This document shows positions 32,855 to 41,582 of a stretch of 64,000 nt of DNA, in pieces (the stretch's first letter is position 1; every line of letters starts with the position of its first letter). Location: NCBI RefSeq assembly GCF_014596975.1, contig NZ_JACVXD010000006.1, positions 137,742 to 201,741 of the forward strand, given 5' to 3'. Under the pieces are notes generated by a model. The model saw nothing but the letters and a program-made list of their open reading frames with translations. It searched no databases and was not told where the DNA came from. The DNA comes from Aestuariibaculum marinum. GTDB taxonomy: Bacteria > Bacteroidota > Bacteroidia > Flavobacteriales > Flavobacteriaceae. Position numbers and translations under genes: made by a program.

Positions 32855-33484
32855 TTATTGAGCGGTGTCTTGTATTTCTTTCTGCAGATGATCGAGGTAT
32901 AAGATGCCGTTTAAATGGTCTATTTCATGCTGAAAAATCACTGAAGTAAAGCCTTCAACAGTTTCGGTTTTATGTTTAGCATCCATGGTGTCATAAGCAA
33001 TTTTTATACTGAAAGCTCTTGTGCTTAAGGTGTCGCTTCTTCCAGGGATTGATAAACATCCTTCTTTACAAACCTGTTTCTTTTTAGAGTATTCTTTTAT
33101 AACAGGGTTCAGGTAAACTTCAAAAGGTAAGTTTTCTTTATCAAAGCGCTGTACCCAGATAATATTTTTTAATACACCTACTTGAGGAGCGGCAATGCCA
33201 ACTCCCAAAGACATACTGTCTCTAACCGTAGCATACAAACGTTTTACGAAATGTTGCAAAACAACATCGTCTGGATTGGCTTTTATTTTTGAACTTTTGG
33301 TACGAAGTAATAAAGAGTCTTTTTTATCGGTAATTTTAAAAACACGCATGGGAGCTAAAGAGTCCGATGCCATAATTAAATCAATTTGTTCAGAAGAAAA
33401 TCCGTGTCTTAAAATGTTTTTAGGTCCGTGACAGGAGGACATCATCAGAACTATTCCGAAGAAAAGAATGCGATATATTTTCAT
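32855..33484 (-). CDS. Peptide deformylase-like lipoprotein
   Basis: This 209-residue protein carries all three deformylase motifs: GVGIAAPQVG (94-103), EGCLSIPG (141-148) and QHEIDH (185-190). Metal ligands Cys143, His186, His190 and catalytic Glu187 are present, so activity is plausible. Unlike cytosolic Def, it begins with a lipoprotein leader, MKIYRILFFGIVLMMSSC, with lipobox Cys18, followed by a 60-residue spacer. It would therefore act outside the cytoplasm. Genes nearby are gldB-gldC on the other strand, and the rod-shape operon 130 bases upstream. The housekeeping Def is presumably elsewhere. Targets might be formylated peptides or another N-formyl substrate. Confidence 0.85.
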   Translation of the reverse strand: MKIYRILFFGIVLMMSSCHGPKNILRHGFSSEQIDLIMASDSLAPMRVFKITDKKDSLLLRTKSSKIKANPDDVVLQHFVKRLYATVRDSMSLGVGIAAPQVGVLKNIIWVQRFDKENLPFEVYLNPVIKEYSKKKQVCKEGCLSIPGRSDTLSTRAFSIKIAYDTMDAKHKTETVEGFTSVIFQHEIDHLNGILYLDHLQKEIQDTAQ

Positions 33485-33520
33485 CTATTTTAAATTTTAG
33501 CCAAGAGATTGCTGTTACTT

Positions 33521-33625
33521 TTATTTCGAGTTATCAGCGGATAAAGCCTCTTTGTTTGCCAAATGCCCATTATGGGGTTTCATAAAATTACGTTTGATAA
33601 AAGCCAATTTCTGGCTACCACTCAT
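33521..33625 (-). CDS. Possible 34-aa ORF overlapping the rodA stop
   Basis: An ATG at 33625 starts within the last codons of rodA, in another frame, and runs to TAA at 33521. The product is small and basic (MSGSQKLAFIKRNFMKPHNG...). Overlap with the upstream stop resembles translational coupling, but no family is recognised and no ribosome site is seen. It may be chance. Confidence 0.2.
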   Translation of the reverse strand: MSGSQKLAFIKRNFMKPHNGHLANKEALSADNSK

Positions 33626-34892
33626 TGATTCTGTTTGAATCTAATTTTATAAAGATAAATATTAAAATGGTAAATGCCCAAAGCCCCGATCCTCCGTAGC
33701 TAAATAGAGGTAATGGAATACCAATTGTTGGAATTAATCCCATAACCATACCAATATTTATAAAGAAGTGGACAAAAATAATAGCCGCTACACTGTAACC
33801 ATAAACGCGACTAAACTGCGATTTTTGTAATTCTGCTAAATGTAGAATCCGTAATAATAATAGAACAAATACAATAACAACGAGCGAACTTCCTAAGAAC
33901 CCCCATTCTTCACCAACCGTACTAAAGATATAATCGGTGTGTTGTTCGGGAACAAATTTACCTGTGGTTCGTGTACCTTCCATAAATCCTCGTCCTGTGA
34001 AACCTCCAGAGCCAATAGCTTTTTCAGATTCGTTTAGGTTGTAGGCAAAGGTTTTTTTCATTCGTTCTAGTTTTTCAGGGTCTTTTTCTAAGCGTAGCCA
34101 TAAACTAATACGGTCTTTTTGGTGTGGCTGAAGTACCGAATTGTAAAAGAATTTTATTCCGAAAGAGACGCCTGCAGACAAAAGAAAAGCCAAAATAAAA
34201 ACCAATAGGTTTGATTTTCTTCGGTTAAAGAAATAGTATCCAAAGATTAAAATACCTGAAATAAACGTGGTTATTAAACCACCAAATTTTAGGGATAAAA
34301 TAGAAAGTATAATGAGTGAAATCCCAATGTTTAAATAAAATTTAGGTAAACCTTCTCGGTATAAGACAAAGAAAAAGGCACCGTATACAATGGTACTTCC
34401 TGTGTCGTTTTGAAGCAAAACCAGAACTGCTGGAATAATAATAATTATAAAAACCTGTATCTGGTCTTTAAAGGTCTTTATATTGGTGTTTAGGTCACTA
34501 ACATATTTAGCAACAGCCAGAGCTGTGGCGGTTTTAGCAAACTCACTGGGCTGTATGGTCATGCCTCCAATACCGTACCAGGAAGTTGCACCATTTACAT
34601 TTTTACCAAATACAAACAATCCCATGAGGGAGAGCATCGAAATAATGTAAATAACACTTGAAAACCGTTCATAAAACTTCGCGTCAATAGCAAGGAGCAG
34701 AACGATAAGAGCAAATGTTAAGAAAATAAAGATTAGTTGCTTGCCATAAGGTTGTGAGAAATCAAAATAATTAATCTCCTCTCCAATATGAGAAGCCGAG
34801 ATAATATTAATCCAACCAAAGCCTGCTAATAGTAGAAAAAGAATAATAGTAATCCAGTCAAATTTAAAATGTCTGTTCGTGTTTCTAACCAT
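33615..34892 (-). CDS. rodA: Rod-shape determining SEDS glycosyltransferase RodA
   Basis: A 425-residue membrane protein with about ten transmembrane segments. SEDS landmarks: GGMTIQPSEFAKTATALAVAKY (catalytic-loop region), LLQNDTGSTIVY with the conserved Asp, FVPEQHTDYIFSTVGEEWGFLGS and GIPLPLFSYGGSG near the C-terminus. RodA polymerises lipid II glycan strands for cell elongation together with PBP2, whose gene lies just upstream and overlaps it by 8 bases. It is the last recognised gene of the mreBCD-PBP2-rodA operon. Confidence 0.95.
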   Translation of the reverse strand: MVRNTNRHFKFDWITIILFLLLAGFGWINIISASHIGEEINYFDFSQPYGKQLIFIFLTFALIVLLLAIDAKFYERFSSVIYIISMLSLMGLFVFGKNVNGATSWYGIGGMTIQPSEFAKTATALAVAKYVSDLNTNIKTFKDQIQVFIIIIIPAVLVLLQNDTGSTIVYGAFFFVLYREGLPKFYLNIGISLIILSILSLKFGGLITTFISGILIFGYYFFNRRKSNLLVFILAFLLSAGVSFGIKFFYNSVLQPHQKDRISLWLRLEKDPEKLERMKKTFAYNLNESEKAIGSGGFTGRGFMEGTRTTGKFVPEQHTDYIFSTVGEEWGFLGSSLVVIVFVLLLLRILHLAELQKSQFSRVYGYSVAAIIFVHFFINIGMVMGLIPTIGIPLPLFSYGGSGLWAFTILIFIFIKLDSNRINEW

Positions 34893-36828
34893 TAATGTTT
34901 TGGTTGTTAAGTTTGGCTAATTCTTCTTTAAGTTCTTTGTATTCTTCTGGAGATACTTGCTCTAGTGTAGTATTTCGGTTAATGCCAAAAGGTTCTCCTG
35001 AATAAGGTTTTTCATATTCATGTTCTAACGTATGTCGTAACAACCAGTCTTCTAAATCGGTACGGGTAATTTCACCTTTTAGATGTTTTTCAATAAGTAA
35101 ACTGGCTACTCGTCCTGCAAAACGACTTCCCCAGTACCCATTTTCAACAAAAACAGCCAAAGCAATTTTAGGATTGTCTTTAGGGGCAAAGGCCACGAAA
35201 ATGGAATGGTCGGTAAGTTGTGTTCTTGTGCTATCTATTGTTGTGAAATTTTCTACCGTACCCGTTTTTCCACAAATCTCAATATCCGGAACTTGTAAAG
35301 CAGAGGCTGTACCTTGTTTGTAAACTTGTAGCATGCCTTCTATAACCGGTTCAAAATTTTCCTTATCAATTGTGGTATGTTTAGGTGTTGTATACTTTTC
35401 CGGAATGTCTTGACCTTCAATTTTTTTAATGATATGTGGTGTATAAAAATAACCTCTGTTCGCTATAGCTGCTATCATATTTGCTAATTGAATAGGGGTT
35501 GTGGCCACCTCTCCCTGACCAATAGCATTCGATATGGTATAAGTAGAATAAAAGGTATTTGGATATACGTATTTGTAGTAATCACGATCTGGAATCCTAC
35601 CTTTTTGACCAATTTGTAAATCGTACCCCAAAAAGTTACCTAAACCAAAACTTTTAGCATGGGAACTCCATTTATCAATACCCTCGGAGGCGTTTCCGTT
35701 TTTATCTAATATTTTTCTATAAGCGGTTGCAAAGTAAGCATTGCAAGAGTGCATAATACCGCCTACCATGTTATTCCTGGTGCCATAAGCACAGTGGCAC
35801 CCCATAACGCGCCCACCATAATGATAACCTCCATTACAGGTTACAATTTCATTTGGAGTCATTACGCCTTCCTGAAGTGCTATTAAGGCATTCATTAATT
35901 TAAAAGGAGAACCAGGTTCATAGACTCCTTGCAAACTTCTGTTGAAAAGGGGCTTGGCAATGGAGTCTCTAAATAATTTGGTGAAATTTTTAGAACGTTC
36001 TCGCCCAACCAGTAAGTTCGGATCGAAGGAAGGAGCAGCAATCATAGCCAAAATCTCTCCAGACGAAGGTTCTAATGCAACGATACCACCGCGTTTATTA
36101 CGCATTAATAATTCGCCATAGGCTTGTAATTCGGCATCAATGGTAATGGTAATGTCTTTGCCTTGTACAGGAATGGTGTCGTAGATACCATCTTTATAAG
36201 GGCCGATGTTTCTATTAAATCGGTCTTTTTGAATAAATTTTATGCCTTTTACACCACGCAGAATTTCTTCATAAGAGGCTTCGACACCTTCTCTACCAAT
36301 TAAATCTCCGGATTTATAATATGGGTCATTTTCCATATCACGATTCCTTACTTCACTAATGCTACCTAAAACATTAGCACCAATAGACGTCTGATAATGT
36401 CTTAAAGAACGTTTTTGGATATAAAACCCTTCAAACTTTCGCATTTTTTCCTGTAAAACTGCGTAATCGGCCTTTGATAATTGAGGAATGAATACGTATG
36501 GTAACCTCGGGGAATAATTATAGGCTTCTTTGTATTTTTCTTTAAAGCGTTCTTTGTCTATTTTTAAAAGCGAACAAAACTCTAAGGTATCTAGTGGTTT
36601 TACTTCACGAGGAATCACCATCACATCGTAGGATGGCTGGTTTGATACTAATAGTTCGCCATTACGGTCGAAAACAAAACCGCGCTTCGGATAATCGTAA
36701 ACTTTTCTAATGGCATTGTCTTCAAATAAATTGTTACTATTTGGATTGTAGATTTGAAGATAAAAGAGCCTAGAAATAAACAATAATCCTGCTAGAACTA
36801 TAACAATGTAAAGCAAAAATTGTCTCAT
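34885..36828 (-). CDS. mrdA: Penicillin-binding protein 2 (elongation transpeptidase)
   Basis: A 647-residue class B PBP. One N-terminal membrane helix (FLLYIVIVLAGLLFISRLFYL) anchors it. A pedestal dimerisation domain follows. The transpeptidase active site has SPFK in VYEPGSPFKLMNALIAL (SxxK), SCN in MHSCNAYFATAYR and KTG in ICGKTGTVENF. It crosslinks peptidoglycan during elongation with RodA. The gene immediately follows mreD and overlaps rodA by 8 bases. The C-terminus has an extra charged tail (LEDWLLRHTLEHEYEKPYSG... onwards), as is usual in this group. Confidence 0.95.
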   Translation of the reverse strand: MRQFLLYIVIVLAGLLFISRLFYLQIYNPNSNNLFEDNAIRKVYDYPKRGFVFDRNGELLVSNQPSYDVMVIPREVKPLDTLEFCSLLKIDKERFKEKYKEAYNYSPRLPYVFIPQLSKADYAVLQEKMRKFEGFYIQKRSLRHYQTSIGANVLGSISEVRNRDMENDPYYKSGDLIGREGVEASYEEILRGVKGIKFIQKDRFNRNIGPYKDGIYDTIPVQGKDITITIDAELQAYGELLMRNKRGGIVALEPSSGEILAMIAAPSFDPNLLVGRERSKNFTKLFRDSIAKPLFNRSLQGVYEPGSPFKLMNALIALQEGVMTPNEIVTCNGGYHYGGRVMGCHCAYGTRNNMVGGIMHSCNAYFATAYRKILDKNGNASEGIDKWSSHAKSFGLGNFLGYDLQIGQKGRIPDRDYYKYVYPNTFYSTYTISNAIGQGEVATTPIQLANMIAAIANRGYFYTPHIIKKIEGQDIPEKYTTPKHTTIDKENFEPVIEGMLQVYKQGTASALQVPDIEICGKTGTVENFTTIDSTRTQLTDHSIFVAFAPKDNPKIALAVFVENGYWGSRFAGRVASLLIEKHLKGEITRTDLEDWLLRHTLEHEYEKPYSGEPFGINRNTTLEQVSPEEYKELKEELAKLNNQNING

Positions 36829-37332
36829 CTATTTTTTTCTACTAAAAATAATGGTTGCCAGAATACATAATAAAATAGTAAATATACTAGAGAATAACGT
36901 TTTCTGAAGTACTAAAATTATTTTTGAAGCATTAAATATTTCTAAAGAAAACAATACAAAATGATGTACTAAAGTTAATATGGAAATATAAGTGAATTTC
37001 GATCCGAATTCTACATTATCAAATTTAATGGTTTGGTGTTCGTACATCATTCCGAACGAGAACTTCAAAATTAATGGTCTTGCATAAGCTATAAACACAC
37101 TGGCCGCTGCATGAATACCACCTGAATCCTGAAATAAATCAACCGTAAGTCCTATTAAAAAACTTAAAAAGATGATTAACATGCGATTGTTTTTTACAGG
37201 AAATAGTAAGATGAATAAAATGTAAGGATACGGATTAATGTAGCCTAAAAAATTAATATGGTTACATATAAGTACCTGTACCAATACTAAAATAACAAAG
37301 CGGACGATATTTGAGTAAGCGGCATTATTCAT
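36829..37332 (-). CDS. mreD: Rod-shape determining protein MreD
   Basis: A 167-residue membrane protein with five or six hydrophobic segments (FVILVLVQVLICNHINFLGYINPYPYILF, MLIIFLSFLIGLTVDLFQDSGGIHAAASVFIAYARP). The N-terminal part 'NPYPYILFILLFP' and 'GLTVDLFQDSGGIHAAA' are the recognisable MreD parts; sequence is otherwise poorly conserved. Identity is supported by operon order between mreC (8-base overlap) and PBP2 (directly adjacent). Confidence 0.9.
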   Translation of the reverse strand: MNNAAYSNIVRFVILVLVQVLICNHINFLGYINPYPYILFILLFPVKNNRMLIIFLSFLIGLTVDLFQDSGGIHAAASVFIAYARPLILKFSFGMMYEHQTIKFDNVEFGSKFTYISILTLVHHFVLFSLEIFNASKIILVLQKTLFSSIFTILLCILATIIFSRKK

Positions 37333-38149
37333 TGGTTCTTCCGCTTAATAAGTTTTTAATTTCAGATTTGTCGGTATTTTCTATAATATAAACATGCTCA
37401 AGATTGGTCATGTCGTTAAAAAGCTTCACGTTAATTTCATAGAAATTCTCGGCATTGTCCAGTTTAAAATTATCAACAACACCAACAGGAATTCCTTTTG
37501 GGAAAATAGAAGACATGCCAGTTGTTACAATCGTATCGCCTTTGGCTACCGGAGCAATTTTTTGAATATCGATAAGCTGTGCAAATTCCGGATCCTTGCC
37601 ATTCCAGGTTAGGGAACCGTAATGATTCGTTTTCTTTAATTGCGCACTAATTTTAATTGTGCTATTTAATACAGAAATAACGGTAGCGTAATTTCGACTT
37701 GTTTTATTAATAACACCAATAATACCTTTTGAAGAAATAACCCCGAAATCTTCTTGAATACTATCTTTAGAACCTTTATTTATTAAAAGCACATTGTCGG
37801 TAGCCGAGTAGTTGTTTTTTATAATATTAGCAGTTCTAAACTTGTAAATATGATTAACGCCAAGGGTGTCTAAAAATACAGAGTCTTGTTTTGTATTCGA
37901 ATTGTAAAGCAAGTTTTTCAGACGATTGTTTTCTTCAGCTAATATCTCGTTTTGAGATTTTAAATTGAAATAGCCGTTAATGTTGCTTACAGAATTGTAA
38001 ACACCACCTGTTAAAAAGTTTGCTGAATTTATAAACTTACTCTTGTGATACGAATGCGACTGAATTGTAAAAAAAAGAGAAATACCAAACAGCAACAAGA
38101 ACAACAAGAAGTTTTTGTTTCTTATTATGAAATTAATAATCTGTTGCAT
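37325..38149 (-). CDS. mreC: Rod-shape determining protein MreC
   Basis: A 274-residue protein with one N-terminal membrane helix (NFLLFLLLFGISLFFTI), a coiled-coil segment (LKSQNEILAEENNRLKNLLYNS, about residues 62-83) and a periplasmic double beta-barrel domain (GVISSKGIIGVINKTSRNYATVISVLNS, VTTGMSSIFPKGIPVGVVDNF). MreC links MreB filaments to PBP2/RodA. Its gene lies 11 bases after mreB and overlaps mreD by 8 bases. Confidence 0.93.
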   Translation of the reverse strand: MQQIINFIIRNKNFLLFLLLFGISLFFTIQSHSYHKSKFINSANFLTGGVYNSVSNINGYFNLKSQNEILAEENNRLKNLLYNSNTKQDSVFLDTLGVNHIYKFRTANIIKNNYSATDNVLLINKGSKDSIQEDFGVISSKGIIGVINKTSRNYATVISVLNSTIKISAQLKKTNHYGSLTWNGKDPEFAQLIDIQKIAPVAKGDTIVTTGMSSIFPKGIPVGVVDNFKLDNAENFYEINVKLFNDMTNLEHVYIIENTDKSEIKNLLSGRTNE

Positions 38150-38160
38150 GTTTTATCCGC

Positions 38161-39189
38161 CTATTTTATCAATACACTTTTGTATTTAGGTAAATTTTTA
38201 AGTGTAATTCCTGTACCTCGTACTACGGCTCTTAATGGATCTTCGGCGATATAAACTGGTAAATCTGTTTTTTGAGATAAACGTTTGTCTAAGCCTCTTA
38301 ACATCGAACCACCACCGGCAAGATAAATACCTGTGTTGTAAATATCTGCAGCTAACTCAGGCGGTGTTTGCGATAAGGTTTCCATAACCGCATCTTCAAT
38401 TCGTAAAATAGATTTGTCTAAAGCCTTAGCGATTTCACGGTGCGAAATAGAAACCTGTTTTGGTTTCCCTGTTAATAAGTCACGGCCTTGAACGCTCATA
38501 TCTTCTGGAGGCAACTCTAAATCTTCGGTTGCAGCACCTATTTGAATTTTAATTTTTTCAGCAGTACGTTCACCAACATATAAGTTGTGTTGCGTACGCA
38601 TGTAGTAAACAATATCGTTTGTAAATACGTCTCCCGCAATTTTAACAGATTTGTCACATACAATACCTCCTAAAGCGATTACGGCGATTTCGGTAGTACC
38701 ACCACCTATATCAACAATCATATTTCCTTTAGGTTGCATAATATCTACACCAATACCAATTGCCGCAGCCATTGGCTCGTGTATTAAGTAAACCTCTTTA
38801 CCATTTACACGTTCGGCACTTTCTTTTACCGCACGCATTTCAACCTCTGTAATACCTGATGGAATACAAACTACCATACGTAATGCAGGCGTAAAAAACT
38901 TCTTTTTTAATGCAGGTATGTTTTTAATGAACATACTAATCATTTGCTCAGAAGCATCGAAATCTGCAATAACTCCGTCTTTTAACGGACGAATGGTTTT
39001 AATATTCTCATGGGTTTTTCCTTGCATTAAACTGGCTTCCTGTCCGACGGCAATAATTTTTCCAGATACTCTATCACGAGCAACGATAGAAGGTGCATCA
39101 ACAACAACTTTGTCGTTGTGAATAATTAATGTGTTGGCAGTACCTAAATCTATTGCGATTTCTTCGGTTAGGAAGTCAAAAAATCCCAT
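38161..39189 (-). CDS. mreB: Rod-shape determining actin homologue MreB
   Basis: An actin-fold ATPase of 342 residues. The phosphate-1 motif is AIDLGTANTLIIHN. IVDIGGGTTEIAVIALGG is the phosphate-2 region, HEPMAAAIGIGVDI the connecting region and IYLAGGGSMLRGLDKRL the adenosine region. I chose the ATG at 39189 (MGFFDFLTEEIAIDLG), typical of homologues; an ATG six bases upstream (39195) is equally possible. MreB filaments guide the elongation machinery. It begins the rod operon; a -7-like TACATTTA is at 39236-39229, downstream of a large nested inverted repeat. Confidence 0.96.
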   Translation of the reverse strand: MGFFDFLTEEIAIDLGTANTLIIHNDKVVVDAPSIVARDRVSGKIIAVGQEASLMQGKTHENIKTIRPLKDGVIADFDASEQMISMFIKNIPALKKKFFTPALRMVVCIPSGITEVEMRAVKESAERVNGKEVYLIHEPMAAAIGIGVDIMQPKGNMIVDIGGGTTEIAVIALGGIVCDKSVKIAGDVFTNDIVYYMRTQHNLYVGERTAEKIKIQIGAATEDLELPPEDMSVQGRDLLTGKPKQVSISHREIAKALDKSILRIEDAVMETLSQTPPELAADIYNTGIYLAGGGSMLRGLDKRLSQKTDLPVYIAEDPLRAVVRGTGITLKNLPKYKSVLIK

Positions 39190-39252
39190 GGGCAATTAAA
39201 TAATTTTTGAGGTTTAAAACGTTTCTCGTAAATGTAGTAAAAGTTAATAAAT

Positions 39253-39347
39253 ATATTAAGGTTTAAATGCCTACAAATTTTAATAAATTCGTACTTAGTT
39301 TAGTTATACGAGATTTATTAAGCCTTAGACTATTTAAACCTTAATAT
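39253..39347. repeat. Nested perfect inverted repeats between purH and mreB
   Basis: Outer arms of 16 bases, ATATTAAGGTTTAAAT (39253-39268) and ATTTAAACCTTAATAT (39332-39347), are perfect reverse complements. Inside, TTAATAAAT (39280-39288) pairs with ATTTATTAA (39313-39321) and CGTA (39290-39293) with TACG (39307-39310). The whole 95-base element could fold as one long interrupted hairpin. No T-run follows on either strand, so it is not a standard terminator. Confidence 0.7.
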
Positions 39348-39359
39348 TTATGTGTTTAT

Positions 39360-40892
39360 TTAGTGTTTAAAGTGACGCGTTCCTGTAAATACCATGGCCA
39401 CATCGTTATCGTTACAGTAATCGATGCTTAATTGGTCTTTAATAGAACCTCCTGGTTGAATAACCGCTTTAATACCTGCTTTGTTTGCAATCTCTACACA
39501 GTCAGGGAATGGGAAAAACGCATCACTTGCCATTACTGCACCATTTAAATCGAAGTTAAATGAGTTAGCTTTGTGAATCGCTTGTTCTAAAGCATCAACA
39601 CGACTTGTTTGCCCAGTTCCACCAGCACATAATTGTTTGTTTTTAACTAAGATGATGGTGTTAGATTTTGTGTGTTTACAGATTTTAGAAGCAAAGATTA
39701 AATCTTCTAATTCTGCTTGTGAAGGTTTGTTGTTAGTTACATAAGTCAACCCTTCAATTGTATCTGTTACGCTATTTCTATCTTGAACAAGAATACCGTT
39801 TAAACAACTTCTAACGTTAGTTTGCGGTAATTCTACATCGTTAAGCACAAGAATGATTCTGTTCTTTTTGCTTTTTAAAATCTCTACAGCTTCATCATCG
39901 AAGGCTGGAGCGATAACTACTTCACAGAATAAGCTGTTAATTTCTTCAGCAGTTGCTTTATCGATAGTTGTGTTACTGATTAAAACACCACCAAAAGCAG
40001 AAACAGGATCTCCAGCTAAGGCATCAACATAAGCCTGGTGAATGGTTTCACTTTGTGCAAAACCACAAGCGTTGTTGTGTTTTAAGATAGCGAATGTAGG
40101 CGCTTCACCTTTAAATTCGTTAATTAAGTTAACTGCAGCATCAACATCTAAAAGGTTGTTGTAGCTTAATTCTTTTCCGTTAAGTTTGGTAAACATCGCA
40201 TCGAAATCTCCGAAGAAGGATCCTTTTTGGTGTGGGTTTTCTCCGTAACGTAATGCCTTACCGTTGGTTTCGCTAATTTTTAAAACCACCTCTTCTTGAT
40301 TTTGGTTGAAGTAGTTGAAAATAGCAGAATCGTAGTGAGATGATACGTTAAATGCTTTAGTAGCAAAACGTTTTCTATCTTCTAATGAAATACTTCCGTT
40401 GTTTTTAGAAATGATTTCTAAGAATTCCGCATAGTCATCAACTGAAGCTACACAGGTAACATCTGCAAAGTTTTTAGCAGCAGCACGAATTAACGAAATA
40501 CCACCTATATCGATTTTTTCAATAATGTCTTGTTCGCTAGCGCCTGAAGCAACTGTTTTTTCAAACGGATATAAATCAACAATAACGACATCGATTTGAG
40601 GGATTTCGAAATCCGCCAATTCTTTAACGTCACTTTCATTATTTTGTCTGTTTAAAATACCACCAAATACTTTTGGGTGTAAGGTTTTAACTCGACCACC
40701 AAGAATAGATGGGTACGATGTAATTTCTTCAACAGGAACGACATCGATACCTAAGTCGTTAATGAATGTTTGAGTTCCTCCAGTAGAGTAGATGGTTACA
40801 CCTTGTTCGTTTAGTTTTTTTACGATTGGCTCTAAACCGTCTTTACTAAATACTGAAATTAATGCTGATTTTACTGTTTTTTCGTTGCTCAT
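39360..40892 (-). CDS. purH: Bifunctional AICAR transformylase / IMP cyclohydrolase
   Basis: A 510-residue enzyme for the last two purine steps. The IMP cyclohydrolase domain (about 1-195) starts KSALISVFSKDGLEPIVKKL with IYSTGGTQTFI and GRVKTLHPKVFGGIL. The transformylase domain has LRYGENPHQKGSFFGD, ILKHNNACGFAQSE, DPVSAFGGVL, CKHTKSNTIILVKN and DAFFPFPDCVEIANKAGIKAVIQPGGSIKDQ, and ends TGTRHFKH. It sits upstream of the rod operon on the same strand, separated by the inverted-repeat element. A -7 element TACTTTTG is at 40923-40916. Confidence 0.97.
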   Translation of the reverse strand: MSNEKTVKSALISVFSKDGLEPIVKKLNEQGVTIYSTGGTQTFINDLGIDVVPVEEITSYPSILGGRVKTLHPKVFGGILNRQNNESDVKELADFEIPQIDVVIVDLYPFEKTVASGASEQDIIEKIDIGGISLIRAAAKNFADVTCVASVDDYAEFLEIISKNNGSISLEDRKRFATKAFNVSSHYDSAIFNYFNQNQEEVVLKISETNGKALRYGENPHQKGSFFGDFDAMFTKLNGKELSYNNLLDVDAAVNLINEFKGEAPTFAILKHNNACGFAQSETIHQAYVDALAGDPVSAFGGVLISNTTIDKATAEEINSLFCEVVIAPAFDDEAVEILKSKKNRIILVLNDVELPQTNVRSCLNGILVQDRNSVTDTIEGLTYVTNNKPSQAELEDLIFASKICKHTKSNTIILVKNKQLCAGGTGQTSRVDALEQAIHKANSFNFDLNGAVMASDAFFPFPDCVEIANKAGIKAVIQPGGSIKDQLSIDYCNDNDVAMVFTGTRHFKH

Positions 40893-40990
40893 TTTTCTAA
40901 ACTAGTTATAAAGTGCAAAAGTAGTTATTTTTTGCTCAAAAACAGACTTAGAAATGTCGAAAAAACACGGATATTTTTTTGCTTAAAAAT

Positions 40991-41007
40991 CAGGTGAAAA
41001 ACACCTG
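40991..41007 (-). terminator. Weak hairpin, possible terminator of the fRMsr gene
   Basis: CAGGTG (40991-40996) pairs with CACCTG (41002-41007), loop of five A on the plus strand. Read on the minus strand it is followed by ATTTTT. It lies 43 bases after the minus-strand GAF gene and before the purH promoter. Confidence 0.45.
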
Positions 41008-41049
41008 TTAATTAAACTTAAAACGTAAGTGTTTTAACTAAAAATTCGA

Positions 41050-41505
41050 TTATAAAATGGATGCTACCTGAGCGCATATAAATTCTAAAAAGCGTTCGTC
41101 TGCTTCGGTAAATGGGTCTGGTGTGTTCGAGTCGATGTCGATTTGTCCAATATTTTCCCCATTAACAAAAACAGGAATTACGATTTCGGCTTTAACGGTA
41201 ATGCTACAAGCAATGTAGTTGTCTTGCGCAGCAACATCGGGCACGACAAAATTTTTGTTACTAACAGCGACTTGTCCACAGATGCCTTTTCCAAAAGGAA
41301 TAATAGTATGATCTGTTGGTGTACCAACATAAGGACCGAGCTTTAATTCTTCTTTGTTGCCGTTTCTAAAATAAAACCCAACCCAGTTGTAATAACTAAC
41401 ATTAGCTTCTAAAAGTTCACAAATATTTAAAAGGCGCTCGTCAACCGTTTTGCTGGTGTTCGCAATTATAGTTTCTATCTGTGGTTTTAGGGTTTCAAAA
41501 ATCAT
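41050..41505 (-). CDS. Free methionine-(R)-sulfoxide reductase, GAF domain
   Basis: A 151-residue single GAF-domain protein. The fRMsr signature is visible: SYYNWVGFYFRNG, FGKGICGQ with Cys76, VVPDVAAQDNYIACSITVKAEIVIPV with Cys100 and the conserved Glu107, then IGQIDIDSN. The two Cys in these positions separate it from signalling GAF domains. It reduces free methionine-R-sulfoxide through a cysteine relay with thioredoxin. It is likely monocistronic. Confidence 0.88.
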   Translation of the reverse strand: MIFETLKPQIETIIANTSKTVDERLLNICELLEANVSYYNWVGFYFRNGNKEELKLGPYVGTPTDHTIIPFGKGICGQVAVSNKNFVVPDVAAQDNYIACSITVKAEIVIPVFVNGENIGQIDIDSNTPDPFTEADERFLEFICAQVASIL

Positions 41506-41582
41506 AATTCAAAAGTTTTGGTAAAAGTATTTAAAAAGCTGTAATTTCGGATTGTGGTTTAAAGGAATTTTAACGTTATCAT

